DNA of 37,975 nucleotides, taken from Alistipes sp. (lineage in GTDB: Bacteria > Bacteroidota > Bacteroidia > Bacteroidales > Rikenellaceae). The notes beneath the pieces are model-generated. The model did not search any database. It had not been told where the DNA came from and saw nothing but the letters and a program-made list of their open reading frames with translations. A program made the position numbers and the translations under genes. This document shows, one piece after another, positions 1-6,282 of the stretch. Each line of letters starts with the position of its first letter. Within the stretch, counting starts at the first letter, position 1. The stretch covers positions 1 to 37,975 of the forward strand of contig JAFVVS010000047.1 of NCBI GenBank assembly GCA_017502025.1, in the 5' to 3' direction.

Positions 1-329
1 AGAAGATAACCTTCGTGGCGCATCCACCGCACTCTTATGCCTACTGCTCCGACACAAATCGCTCGGGGGCAGTGGCGAAATATGTTGCAGGGGTGGATAT
101 GCTCTACCACGAGGCGACATACGGCGCAGCCCACAAAAAGGAGGCGAAGGAGCGAGGTCACGCCACCTCCGAGGATGCGGCAAAGACCGCCGTGGCGGCA
201 GGAGTCAAGAAGTTACTGATTGGACACTTTTCGTCACGCTACAAGGATAAAGAGCCACTTTTGGCAGAGGCGAGAGCAATATTCCCCGAAACCTATATCG
301 CCACAGAGGGGGAGACATTTCGTATATAG
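1..329 (+). CDS. rnz: Ribonuclease Z, C-terminal part (5' end outside window)
   Basis: This is the last ~109 residues of the tRNA 3'-end processing endonuclease RNase Z, a zinc-dependent metallo-beta-lactamase-fold enzyme. The open frame starts at base 3 and the GTG at 15 is an internal valine. Family motifs are visible in order: YCSDT (metal-binding Asp), a YHEATY segment, GHATSEDAA with the conserved His, and IGHFSSRY with the C-terminal zinc-ligand His, then the usual closing LLAEARAIFPETYIA. The gene stops with TAG at 327-329. The next gene on the same strand begins 168 bp downstream, after a hairpin repeat. Identification rests on motifs and their order; only the C-terminal third or so can be seen. 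Confidence 0.9.
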   Translation, partial: KITFVAHPPHSYAYCSDTNRSGAVAKYVAGVDMLYHEATYGAAHKKEAKERGHATSEDAAKTAVAAGVKKLLIGHFSSRYKDKEPLLAEARAIFPETYIATEGETFRI

Positions 330-352
330 ACGAAAAAATGCAAAATGCAAAA

Positions 353-436
353 CCGACGCTGCGGAGCGAGCGCAGAGGGAGCTTGTTCACTTTGCCGAGC
401 CGCAAGGAGGAAAAGCCCTCGAAGAGGGGTTAATGC
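353..436 (+). repeat. Two-hairpin interspersed repeat, copy 1
   Basis: Unit of about 84 bp between rnz and the TrmH-family gene, flanked on both sides by runs of ATGCAAA. Stem I lies at 372-395 (GCAGAGGGAGC against TTCACTTTGC). Stem II lies at 416-428 (CCCTC, GAA loop, GAGGG). The linker carries GGAGGAAAAG and the unit ends in GTTAATGC. Three related copies occur at 1259, 1379 and 3265 (reverse). From 440 to 497 the sequence is AT-rich with repeats of TGAATTT. Confidence 0.8.
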
Positions 437-497
437 AAAATGCAAAATTGAATAAAATAATTCTGAATTTTGAATTCTGAATTTTGAATTTAGTTTT

Positions 498-1223
498 ATG
501 ATTACACGAGCCGAAATAGTTGATATTAAGTCGCTTGCGACCAAGCAGGGTCGTGAGGAGTTGGGGGCATTTATTGCCGAGGGCGAGAAGTTGGTGGGCG
601 AGATTCGCAACTCGTCGCTCCGCATTCGTCGCATCTTGCAGACCAAACCAATTTTTGCCGATGGCGAGATTATCAGCGAGAAGGAGATGGAGCGCATCTC
701 GCAACTCAAAACTGCAAACTCGGTCTTGGCAGTGGTGGAGTTGCCTCGCCACTCACTCGCAAAGGCACAACCTGCGAAGAACCTCGTTTTGGCTCTCGAC
801 CGCATCCAAAATCCGGGCAACCTCGGCACGATTATCCGCCTTGCCGATTGGTTTGGAATCTCGGATATAGTCTGCTCGGAGGATACCGCCGACTGCTTCA
901 ATCCGAAGGTTGTGCAGGCTACAATGGGGGCAATTTTGCGAGTGCGAGTACACTACACAAATCTCTCGCAATGGCTTGCCAACCAGCACAATACAAAGAT
1001 TTACGGAACATTCCTCGAAGGCGAAAATATCTACTCTGCCGAGCTCGACAAGAGCGGTGTGATAGTTATGGGCAACGAGGGTCAGGGCATATCGGCAGAG
1101 GTTGCCGAGACCGTTTCGCACAAGTTGCTTATTCCGCCATACCCTGCCGACCGCTGTGGCTCGGAGTCGTTGAATGTGGCAGTGGCTACCGCCGTTATTT
1201 GCTCTGAATTTAGAAGAAGATAG
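498..1223 (+). CDS. TrmH/SpoU-family RNA 2'-O-methyltransferase
   Basis: 241-residue SAM-dependent 2'-O-ribose methyltransferase of the SPOUT (trefoil-knot) class acting on tRNA or rRNA. The three SpoU motifs are clear: RIQNPGNLGTIIRLAD near residues 97-112, VIVMGNEGQGIS near 187-198, and LLIPPY followed by ESLNVAVATAV at the C-terminal end. The first ~90 residues match an N-terminal substrate-binding domain (FIAEGEKLV) as in RlmB-like proteins. The ATG at 498 follows AT-rich DNA and gives the normal family length. The exact target nucleotide cannot be told from sequence, so no gene symbol is given. It lies between rnz and maf on the same strand, separated from both by hairpin repeats. Confidence 0.9.
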   Translation: MITRAEIVDIKSLATKQGREELGAFIAEGEKLVGEIRNSSLRIRRILQTKPIFADGEIISEKEMERISQLKTANSVLAVVELPRHSLAKAQPAKNLVLALDRIQNPGNLGTIIRLADWFGISDIVCSEDTADCFNPKVVQATMGAILRVRVHYTNLSQWLANQHNTKIYGTFLEGENIYSAELDKSGVIVMGNEGQGISAEVAETVSHKLLIPPYPADRCGSESLNVAVATAVICSEFRRR

Positions 1224-1258
1224 AGCAGAATGCAAAATGCAAAATGCAAAATGCAGAA

Positions 1259-1343
1259 CCGACGACAAACCGAGAGCATAGGGCAAGCTTGCTTGCGCTA
1301 TGCCGAGGTGCGAAGGAGGAAAAGCCTACGAAGTAGGGTTAAT
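1259..1343 (+). repeat. Two-hairpin interspersed repeat, copy 2
   Basis: Same family as 353-436. Stem I at 1276-1303 is longer here (GCATAG, GGCAAGC, TT, GCTTGCG, CTATGC). Stem II at 1325-1337 is CCTAC, GAA, GTAGG. Compared with copy 1, both sides of stem II changed in step, so pairing is kept. It is preceded by four tandem ATGCAAA-type 7-mers at 1229-1255. Confidence 0.8.
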
Positions 1344-1378
1344 GCAAAATGCAGAATGCAAAATGCAAAATGCAGAAC

Positions 1379-1460
1379 TGACGCAGCGGAACGAGAGCAG
1401 AGGGTGCTTGCACACTATGCCGAGTCGCAAGGAGGAAAAGCCCTCGAAGAGGGGTTAATG
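1379..1460 (+). repeat. Two-hairpin interspersed repeat, copy 3
   Basis: Third unit, in tandem with copy 2 and separated from it by ATGCAAA-type repeats (1341-1375). Stem I is at 1397-1420 (GCAGAGGGTGC, TTG, CACACTATGC) and stem II at 1441-1453 (CCCTC, GAA, GAGGG). It ends in GGTTAATGC, 25 bp before the maf start codon, so it probably lies in the leader of maf or the trailer of the methyltransferase gene. Confidence 0.8.
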
Positions 1461-1485
1461 CAGAATGCAAAATTAGAAAAGAACT

Positions 1486-2076
1486 ATGCTATTGCAAGAT
1501 AGACTAAAAGATTATCGCCTTATTCTCGCTTCGGCATCGCCACGCCGTCGTGAGTTGCTGGCTGCGTGCGACCTCGAATTTACCCTTGCCGAGAAGTTCG
1601 AGTGCGAGGAGCGCTACCCTGCCGACCTCGCCACCGACAAGGTTGCCGAGTACCTCTCGCAGCTCAAAAGCAACGCCTATCCGCACACGCTTGGCGAAAA
1701 AGATATACTGCTCACCGCCGACACGGTGGTGATTTTGGGTGATAAGATTCTCGGCAAGCCCCACTCCGAGGAGGAGGCCGTCGAGATGATTTCATCGCTC
1801 TCGGGTGCAACCCACAAGGTGGTTACGGGCGTTACGCTCCGCACCGCAAAGCAGACCATCTCATTCTCGGCAGAGAGCCTTGTGTCGTTCCGCACGCTCG
1901 AAGCCGAAGAGGTACGCTACTATGTAGAAAAGTATCGCCCACTCGATAAAGCGGGCGCATACGGTATTCAGGAGTGGATCGGTTATATCGGCATCGAGGG
2001 TATCGAGGGGTCGTTCTACAATGTTATGGGCCTACCCGTACAACGCCTCTACGCCACACTCAAAGAGTTGATTTAG
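1486..2076 (+). CDS. maf: Maf-family nucleotide pyrophosphatase
   Basis: 196-residue Maf/YhdE-type protein. Maf enzymes hydrolyse non-canonical or free NTPs (dTTP/UTP class) to NMP and pyrophosphate. The N-terminal signature ILASASPRRRELL is intact at residues 9-21. The middle has TADTVVILGDKILGKP, with the catalytic Asp, and the C-terminal part has KAGAYGIQEWIG and SFYNVMGLPV. Length is normal. The ATG at 1486 opens MLLQDRLKDYRLILASASPRR, the usual distance from start to motif. The stop at 2074-2076 is only 3 bp from the stop of the convergent membrane-protein gene, leaving no room for a separate terminator. In many Bacteroidetes maf sits with the kdsC and DUF2520 genes; here those are 16 kb away. 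Confidence 0.93.
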   Translation: MLLQDRLKDYRLILASASPRRRELLAACDLEFTLAEKFECEERYPADLATDKVAEYLSQLKSNAYPHTLGEKDILLTADTVVILGDKILGKPHSEEEAVEMISSLSGATHKVVTGVTLRTAKQTISFSAESLVSFRTLEAEEVRYYVEKYRPLDKAGAYGIQEWIGYIGIEGIEGSFYNVMGLPVQRLYATLKELI

Positions 2077-2079
2077 AGC

Positions 2080-2676
2080 TTATTCCGTCTTTCGTAATTC
2101 CTCTATTTGGCGCAGCAAGTCCTCGGCTGTGCGGAGTGTTCGTTTGTGGATACGCAGACCAATTATTCCACCGATGATTCCGCCAAAAATGGCACTGCAA
2201 CTGATGGTCAAGAGCAGGGTAAAATCCTCCTGTGCCATATTCAGATAGATCTCGTACTCCATCCAGCCAAACCATACTATCAGCAGAGGAATTGACCAAT
2301 AGTGCCAACTTTTGTAGATTTTGCGCATTCGTGCCACCTCGGTATAGACCGTTACCAAATCGCCCGAGTAGATATCTCGCTTGCGAAGGCGGTAGTGGCT
2401 CAAAAACATCGCCACAAAGCAGATGAAAAAGAGCGCCGAGGTTGCAATACAGAAGGCGGTCGAGTGACCTATTCTCTGGAAATTGAGATATCCCAACGGC
2501 ATCATTATCAGGCAGATGACACCAATCCAAATGGCTTGACCATTTATTCTGGAAAGCTTGCCCGACATCGCCTCTTTGAGTAGGCGGTCGTTGATAATCT
2601 CCTGTGTATCGAGTTGCTTTTTGAGCGTTGCAAGTTGCTCACGCATCTCCAAAATCTCGTTTATCTCGTTGTTCAT
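2080..2676 (-). CDS. Membrane protein paired with the ECF sigma factor (putative anti-sigma)
   Basis: 198-residue protein with an N-terminal charged helical region (about 1-45, heptad-like, MREQLATLKKQLDTQE) and four likely transmembrane helices: near 48-66, 73-93, 122-142 and 150-172. The C-terminal tail is charged (AEDLLRQIEELRK). It starts 12 bp after the sigma factor gene and must be co-transcribed with it. Position and topology suggest that it holds the sigma factor at the membrane until a signal arrives. No zinc-binding ZAS motif or FecR domain is visible, so this role is inferred from context only. It ends 3 bp from maf, in convergent orientation. Confidence 0.7.
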   Translation of the reverse strand: MNNEINEILEMREQLATLKKQLDTQEIINDRLLKEAMSGKLSRINGQAIWIGVICLIMMPLGYLNFQRIGHSTAFCIATSALFFICFVAMFLSHYRLRKRDIYSGDLVTVYTEVARMRKIYKSWHYWSIPLLIVWFGWMEYEIYLNMAQEDFTLLLTISCSAIFGGIIGGIIGLRIHKRTLRTAEDLLRQIEELRKTE

Positions 2677-2688
2677 AGGTCAAAAAGT

Positions 2689-3171
2689 TTATTCGTTCGA
2701 CATATTTTTCAGCTGCTCCCGTATGCGCACAAGGCGTACCGAGACATTTTTTGCGGATATTCCGACAATGGCACCAATCTCCTCGTAGGAGAGGTTTTCG
2801 AGCCACAACAGAATAATTGCTCGGTCGAAAACGCCCAACTTGCCGATACGACTGCGTAGCATCTGCACCTGACGGGTGTCGTCGTTGGTGTCGGCAAAGA
2901 GGTCTATCTTCATATCGAGGCGCACCGAGTCGGCCCTACGGCGCTTTTTGCGGTCGGCACTTATGCAGGTGTTGAGCGATATGCGGTATATCCACGAGCG
3001 CAGTGCACTCTCACCTCGGAACGAGTCGAGCCCCTGCCATAGGGCTATCAACACCTCTTGGAAAAGGTCCTCGACCTCCTCTCGGTCATCGGAGAACATA
3101 TAACAGACCGTGTAGATGGTGGTCTTGTTCTCCCGCACAATTTTGGCAAACTCTTTTTCGGAAATCTTCAT
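2689..3171 (-). CDS. ECF-family RNA polymerase sigma factor
   Basis: 160-residue sigma-70 protein with only regions 2 and 4, the mark of the extracytoplasmic-function class. Region 2 is seen at about 20-85: VEDLFQEVLIALWQGLDSF (core-binding region 2.2) then SALRSWIYRISLNTCISADRKKRR (2.3-2.4, -10 recognition). Region 4 is at about 105-155, with YEEIGAIVGISAKNVSVRLVRIREQL as the helix-turn-helix. The ATG at 3171 gives normal length. A TAnnTTTG box lies at 3221-3214 on the same strand. The downstream membrane protein is its likely regulator. Target promoters cannot be told from the window. Confidence 0.93.
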   Translation of the reverse strand: MKISEKEFAKIVRENKTTIYTVCYMFSDDREEVEDLFQEVLIALWQGLDSFRGESALRSWIYRISLNTCISADRKKRRRADSVRLDMKIDLFADTNDDTRQVQMLRSRIGKLGVFDRAIILLWLENLSYEEIGAIVGISAKNVSVRLVRIREQLKNMSNE

Positions 3172-3213
3172 TTTTAGGGTTGCTTTTTACCTATTAGACG
3201 CATAACCATACTA

Positions 3214-3221
3214 CAAAACTA
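3214..3221 (-). promoter_or_regulatory. -7 promoter box of the sigma factor gene
   Basis: TAGTTTTG on the minus strand matches TAnnTTTG. It would start RNA near 3208, giving a leader of about 37 nt before the ATG at 3171. No good upstream TTG box is seen, so activation, for example by the sigma factor itself, is possible. Confidence 0.5.
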
Positions 3222-3240
3222 CAAAAAAATTCGGAAAAAT

Positions 3241-3264
3241 GGGGGGGGGTAGGGGGATTAGGGG
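3241..3264 (+). repeat. G-tract cluster, possible G-quadruplex
   Basis: Nine Gs, TA, five Gs, ATTA, four Gs. The long tract can supply two runs of four, giving four G-runs with loops of 1, 2 and 4 nt. It lies 20 bp upstream of the sigma gene promoter box. The tract is also prone to slippage, so its length may vary among cells or be a sequencing error. Confidence 0.45.
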
Positions 3265-3347
3265 CGTTAATCCTGCTACGCAGGCTTTTCCTCCTTCGCA
3301 CCTCGGCATAGTGTGCAAGCACCCTCTGCTCTCGGTTTGTCGTCGGT
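3265..3347 (-). repeat. Two-hairpin interspersed repeat, copy 4 (minus strand)
   Basis: Reverse complement of the family at 353, 1259 and 1379. On the minus strand stem I is 3329-3306 (GCAGAGGGTGC, TTG, CACACTATGC) and stem II is 3284-3272 (CCTGC, GTA, GCAGG). Stem II is a third sequence version with pairing preserved. Like the other copies, it points the same way as both flanking genes. Confidence 0.75.
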
Positions 3348-3505
3348 TAGAGGCGTTAGGGGTGATAGGGGTGATAGGGAATTTAGGGAATTTAGAGAGT
3401 TTAGAGAGTTTAGGGATAATTACCTAATAATAATATAATAATATCGAAGACCGTAGCATACCAAAATTTAGAAAGTGCATAGAGCGGAGGAATTTCAACA
3501 ATAAT

Positions 3506-3561
3506 AAATCCTTTCTAACGCCGTAGTATAGTAGACCTATGTGAGGTGTTAGAAAGGATTT
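3506..3561 (+). repeat. Long hairpin with conserved core (family E, copy 1)
   Basis: A 14-bp perfect stem (AAATCCTTTCTAAC at 3506-3519 with GTTAGAAAGGATTT at 3548-3561) encloses a smaller hairpin with the core GTAG-TATAG-TAGAC-CTATG-TGAG. That core recurs at 19430-19557, 28055-28545 and 31423-31546. It lies 36 bp after the corA stop codon and may serve as the corA transcription terminator. Confidence 0.7.
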
Positions 3562-3596
3562 TTAGGGGCAGCAACCGCCCTATATTTGCGCTTTTT

Positions 3597-4580
3597 TTAT
3601 AACCATTTTTTGTAACGAAAATAACCCATTGTCAATCCCGAGGCAAGCACCATCAAACCCAATGCAAAGATATAGCCGAGTGGGATGTCCCAGCCATTTG
3701 GAAGGGTGTAGACCCATTCGAGCTCGGGCATAAGGCGGAAGTTCATTCCGTAGATAGACGCCACGAGGGTTGCAGGCATGAAGACTACTGCTGCGACAGA
3801 GAAAATCTTGACAACCTCGTTCTGCTCGATGTTGATAAGACCGAGAGCAGAGTCCTGGATATAGTCGAGTCGCTGGAATGAGAAGTCGGTATGCGAAATC
3901 AGGGAGTTAACATCCTTGATCATCAGTTGCAGGCGTGGGTAGATATCGTTAGGAAAACGCTCCGAGCGCAAGATGCCCGAGAGGATACGCTGGCGGTCGA
4001 AGATGTTCTCACGAAGCACCATTGTACGCTCCTGCAAGGTGCTGAGTCGCAAGAGGATATCCTTGTCGATGGAGTCCTCCTTGGTGATGGTCTTCGAGAG
4101 AGCCGAAACCTGGCGACCCACCATCTCGACGAGGTCGGCATCGAAATCGATACGCACTTCGAGCAACGAAATGAGGATGTGATAGCCGGTCGAGAAACTG
4201 CGGTAGTTCATCTGCAAGCGTTTCTCAGCCTCACGGAAGGTGCGCATCTCGGCCTGGCGTACCGAGACCAAGACACCCTCATTCGAGAGGATAAACGACA
4301 CAGGCTCGACCTCGAAGCTATCGCCCGTAGGGACAAAGAAGTTCGAGTTCGAGATGATAGCGTTCTCGTGCTCCGAATATTTTGAGGTGGACTCAATCTC
4401 CTCGACCTGCTGTTTGGTTTGGAGGCTTATCTCCATAAAGTTCTCGACAGCCTTCTGCTCCTTGATAGTCGGCTGCACCATATCAATCCAGAGAATATCG
4501 TCGAAGCCGAGATCGTCAAAGAGTTCGGTGTCGGCATTGCGGATAATCTTGTTGTATTGCTTCAAGTAGATAGTAATCAT
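3597..4580 (-). CDS. corA: CorA-family magnesium/cobalt transporter
   Basis: 327-residue divalent-cation channel of the inner membrane. The long N-terminal part is the cytoplasmic domain, ending in a helical stalk. The diagnostic YGMNF signature of the pore is near residue 277, at the end of TM1 (VFMPATLVASIYGMNF), followed by the periplasmic loop PELEW and a second helix (YIFALGLMVLASGLTMGYF) with a basic tail, RYKKWL. Length and topology fit CorA. The ATG at 4580 opens MITIYLKQYNK. It is the second gene of a minus-strand pair with mqnA. The 113-bp gap contains alternative inverted repeats that could regulate it. Confidence 0.95.
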   Translation of the reverse strand: MITIYLKQYNKIIRNADTELFDDLGFDDILWIDMVQPTIKEQKAVENFMEISLQTKQQVEEIESTSKYSEHENAIISNSNFFVPTGDSFEVEPVSFILSNEGVLVSVRQAEMRTFREAEKRLQMNYRSFSTGYHILISLLEVRIDFDADLVEMVGRQVSALSKTITKEDSIDKDILLRLSTLQERTMVLRENIFDRQRILSGILRSERFPNDIYPRLQLMIKDVNSLISHTDFSFQRLDYIQDSALGLINIEQNEVVKIFSVAAVVFMPATLVASIYGMNFRLMPELEWVYTLPNGWDIPLGYIFALGLMVLASGLTMGYFRYKKWL

Positions 4581-4596
4581 CTCTTTTCCATTTTAA

Positions 4597-4613
4597 GAAA
4601 CCTTCTCGGTTTC
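4597..4613 (-). promoter_or_regulatory. Hairpin in the corA leader
   Basis: GAAACC, five-base loop, GGTTTC, 17 bp upstream of the corA start codon. It could affect ribosome access; no T-run follows on the minus strand, so it is not a terminator of mqnA. Confidence 0.45.
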
Positions 4614-4645
4614 AGAGGTTTAACTTCTTTTTTATATGTTCGGTG

Positions 4646-4699
4646 TGTGCTTGGTTGAAGTTTTGTCAAGAGCCCAAGCACATCGGATTACCTTCAACC
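4646..4699 (-). promoter_or_regulatory. Two mutually exclusive inverted repeats between mqnA and corA
   Basis: Hairpin A pairs TGTGCTTGG (4646-4654) with CCAAGCACA (4674-4682). Hairpin B pairs GGTTGAAG (4653-4660) with CTTCAACC (4692-4699), coordinates on the plus strand. They compete for 4653-4654 and cross over, and hairpin B includes the mqnA stop codon (4694-4696). The arrangement resembles a translation-coupled switch, but no ligand or regulator is indicated. Confidence 0.4.
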
Positions 4700-5464
4700 G
4701 GGATTGACCTTTGGCTCAATCTTTAAGCCGTAGTCCCAGAACTTTTTGAGTGCGTTGTGTTTCTGTATATCGAACAAGAAGTCGATATTGCGAGTCAAGT
4801 ATTCGTAGGCGTACTCTCGGTCGGCATAGTCGCTTTCGAGAATCGCCTCGTAGATGTGTTCGATACCAAAGGTGAATGCTGCCTGCAACTCGTCACGCAC
4901 CTCGTATGATACGCCCTTGCGTGCCACCCACACAGCAAATGCGAAAGGCATCTTCGTAGCCTTGTTCCACTCCTCTGCCAAGTCGTAGGTGTAGGCAAAT
5001 TCTCCCTCGTGGTCGAAAACCTTGTCGCCGATGAGCAGGAAGGCGTTGCCCTCCTCGGCATGAGAGAGTTGCGAGTAGTCGCTCATTGCCACCCATTCAG
5101 GCTCGATATGCCACAACTTTTTAGCGAGGAAACCGCACAACTGCACCGATGTTTTGGAGTGGGCATCGAGGTAGATGCGACGCACCCTCTCGATTGGCGA
5201 ATTGGTCATAACAACCACTGTGCGCACCCTGTCGATGGCACCAATGCAATAGTCGGTAACTATCTCTGCATCAGGAAGCGACGGCACCATAGCCGCAGGC
5301 ACAAGCGCAATGTCGGCTTCGCCTTCGAGGAATTTTTGATAGCAGGTAGCAGGGGGTGCAAGCAGTAGTTCGGCACCGAGATTAGCGTGGTGTCGAAGTC
5401 CATAGATGAACGGTATCGTATTCAAATACGACACAGCAATTATTTTTGCGTTTGCACCCATCAT
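4694..5464 (-). CDS. mqnA: MqnA-like chorismate dehydratase (menaquinone, futalosine route)
   Basis: About 256 residues of the periplasmic-binding-protein fold used by MqnA, which dehydrates chorismate to 3-enolpyruvylbenzoate, the first step of the futalosine pathway to menaquinone. Visible motifs are VSYLNTIPFIYGL at the N-terminal end, GEADIALVPAAMVPSL in the first third, and LLIGDKVFDH in the second half. The frame is open further upstream to an ATG at 5578, but the extra 38 residues are basic and unlike the family, and a promoter box (5532-5525) and a leader hairpin (5513-5495) lie inside that extension. I therefore choose ATG 5464 (5461 also possible). MqnA and MqnD are related; the N-terminal motif favours MqnA. 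It is transcribed away from the phage-type cassette. Confidence 0.83.
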   Translation of the reverse strand: MMGANAKIIAVSYLNTIPFIYGLRHHANLGAELLLAPPATCYQKFLEGEADIALVPAAMVPSLPDAEIVTDYCIGAIDRVRTVVVMTNSPIERVRRIYLDAHSKTSVQLCGFLAKKLWHIEPEWVAMSDYSQLSHAEEGNAFLLIGDKVFDHEGEFAYTYDLAEEWNKATKMPFAFAVWVARKGVSYEVRDELQAAFTFGIEHIYEAILESDYADREYAYEYLTRNIDFLFDIQKHNALKKFWDYGLKIEPKVNPG

Positions 5465-5524
5465 CCATTGCTTGCGAACTTTTGGTTTTACTCTTCGGCT
5501 CCTCGAAACGGAGCCTTTATCAGC

Positions 5525-5532
5525 ACAAAGGT
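5525..5532 (-). promoter_or_regulatory. -7 promoter box of mqnA
   Basis: TACCTTTG on the minus strand matches TAnnTTTG, placing the RNA start near 5519 and a leader of about 55 nt before ATG 5464. The leader has a GGCTCC-GTTTCGA-GGAGCC hairpin. The upstream -33 box is weak. Confidence 0.55.
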
Positions 5533-5663
5533 AAGCAAAATTTTTGCTAATCGGGTATTTTTCATAGAAAAAATTCATTTTTTTTCATCGGCACAAATAT
5601 TTCACTATGAGATATTTGCCCGATTTGTTGGGTAAAAAAGATAGAATTTTTTGTTCGCAACTC

Positions 5664-5695
5664 TTGACAACCCCTATTTTCGGGTTATATATTTG
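5664..5695 (+). promoter_or_regulatory. Promoter of the phage-type cassette
   Basis: TTGACA at 5664-5669 and TATATTTG at 5688-5695, with 21 bp between the TTG and the -7 box. This is a full match to the Bacteroidetes housekeeping promoter. It predicts an RNA start near 5702 and a leader of about 150 nt. It is the only strong promoter I see before the cassette. Confidence 0.7.
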
Positions 5696-5722
5696 CACCG
5701 TCAATCGGCGCTAATCGACACA

Positions 5723-5760
5723 AGGTTTTCAACAATCGGCGTTCTGCTGTTAAAAACCTT
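5723..5760 (+). promoter_or_regulatory. Hairpin in the leader of the phage-type cassette
   Basis: AAGGTTTT pairs perfectly with AAAACCTT, and an inner AACA/TGTT pair extends the stem. The left arm lies between two copies of CAATCGGCG. There is no T-run after it, so it is more likely a regulator-binding or RNA-control site than a terminator. Confidence 0.45.
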
Positions 5761-5855
5761 ATCCACACCCCAATTTGCTGACCTTTCGGAACATTTCTCG
5801 TGTTTTCGACAGTCACGAACAATTTATTAACACACTTAACAACATTTTTCAACCT

Positions 5856-6260
5856 ATGAATCGTGCCTTACTATGCGGTGCGATAGAGGGGTTGGTATCG
5901 CAGTACGGCTACCATTTTCATCTGAATGACGAGGCGTACTACCCGACCGTCATCTCTCGCTATCCCGCAGCCTTTATGAGTCAGCCCGAATTCGAGAGTA
6001 TCGAGGGGCGACAACACGGACGAATAAGCTACAAAGTGACACTGCGACTTGCTCACCAAGGGGCAAAACTCGCCCCGGCGGAGCGAAGTGAGCTTCTCGG
6101 TCGGATGGAGCAGGAGCTGATTGAGATCTTTGTCGCCCTCTCGAAGGCGGAGTGCGTGGCGGTGGTAAATGAACTCACCATATCACCCTCGGCTCAGCCG
6201 ATAGATAATCACGGAGCTGTTTCGCTCGAAGCAAAAGCCAATGTAACCACAATCTTTTAA
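5856..6260 (+). CDS. First gene of phage-type cassette; possible tail-terminator/head-tail joining protein
   Basis: 134 residues, alpha/beta, with no signal peptide or membrane helix. Size, position before other tail-type genes and the C-terminal pattern (ELIEIFVALSKAECVAVVNE, then SLEAKANVTTIF) resemble small tail-completion proteins of Bacteroidetes siphophages, but there is no decisive motif. ATG 5856 is chosen because the upstream part of the open frame lies within the untranslated leader; ATG 5775 would add 27 residues. The next gene starts 22 bp downstream. It is co-directional with all genes through 14802. Function is inferred from context. Confidence 0.6.
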   Translation: MNRALLCGAIEGLVSQYGYHFHLNDEAYYPTVISRYPAAFMSQPEFESIEGRQHGRISYKVTLRLAHQGAKLAPAERSELLGRMEQELIEIFVALSKAECVAVVNELTISPSAQPIDNHGAVSLEAKANVTTIF

Positions 6261-6282
6261 CCCTTCAAAAAGCGATTATCAA

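Larger units (their letters stand above)
3172..3596. other. Intergenic region rich in repeats between corA and the sigma gene
   Basis: No gene is supported in these 425 bp. From left to right: the sigma gene leader and promoter (3172-3221); a nine-G tract followed by two more G runs (3241-3264); a reversed copy of the two-hairpin repeat (3265-3347); simple purine-rich repeats of the GGGAATTTA/GAGAGTTTA type (3353-3420); an AT-rich patch of TAATAA units (3420-3442); and a 14-bp perfect hairpin (3506-3561) before the end of corA. Confidence 0.7.
5465..5855. other. Divergent regulatory region between mqnA and the phage-type cassette
   Basis: No gene is supported in these 391 bp. It holds the mqnA leader hairpin (GGCTCC/GGAGCC, 5495-5513), a minus-strand TAnnTTTG box at 5532-5525, a plus-strand promoter at 5664-5695, two copies of CAATCGGCG (5702-5710, 5733-5741) and a leader hairpin at 5723-5760. 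An open frame from 5775 would extend the first cassette gene by 27 residues, but nothing supports that longer form. Confidence 0.6.

Noticed and set aside
5461-5578. N-terminal extension of MqnA to ATG 5578
   Set aside because: The extra residues are outside the family pattern, and the promoter box and a leader hairpin lie within them.
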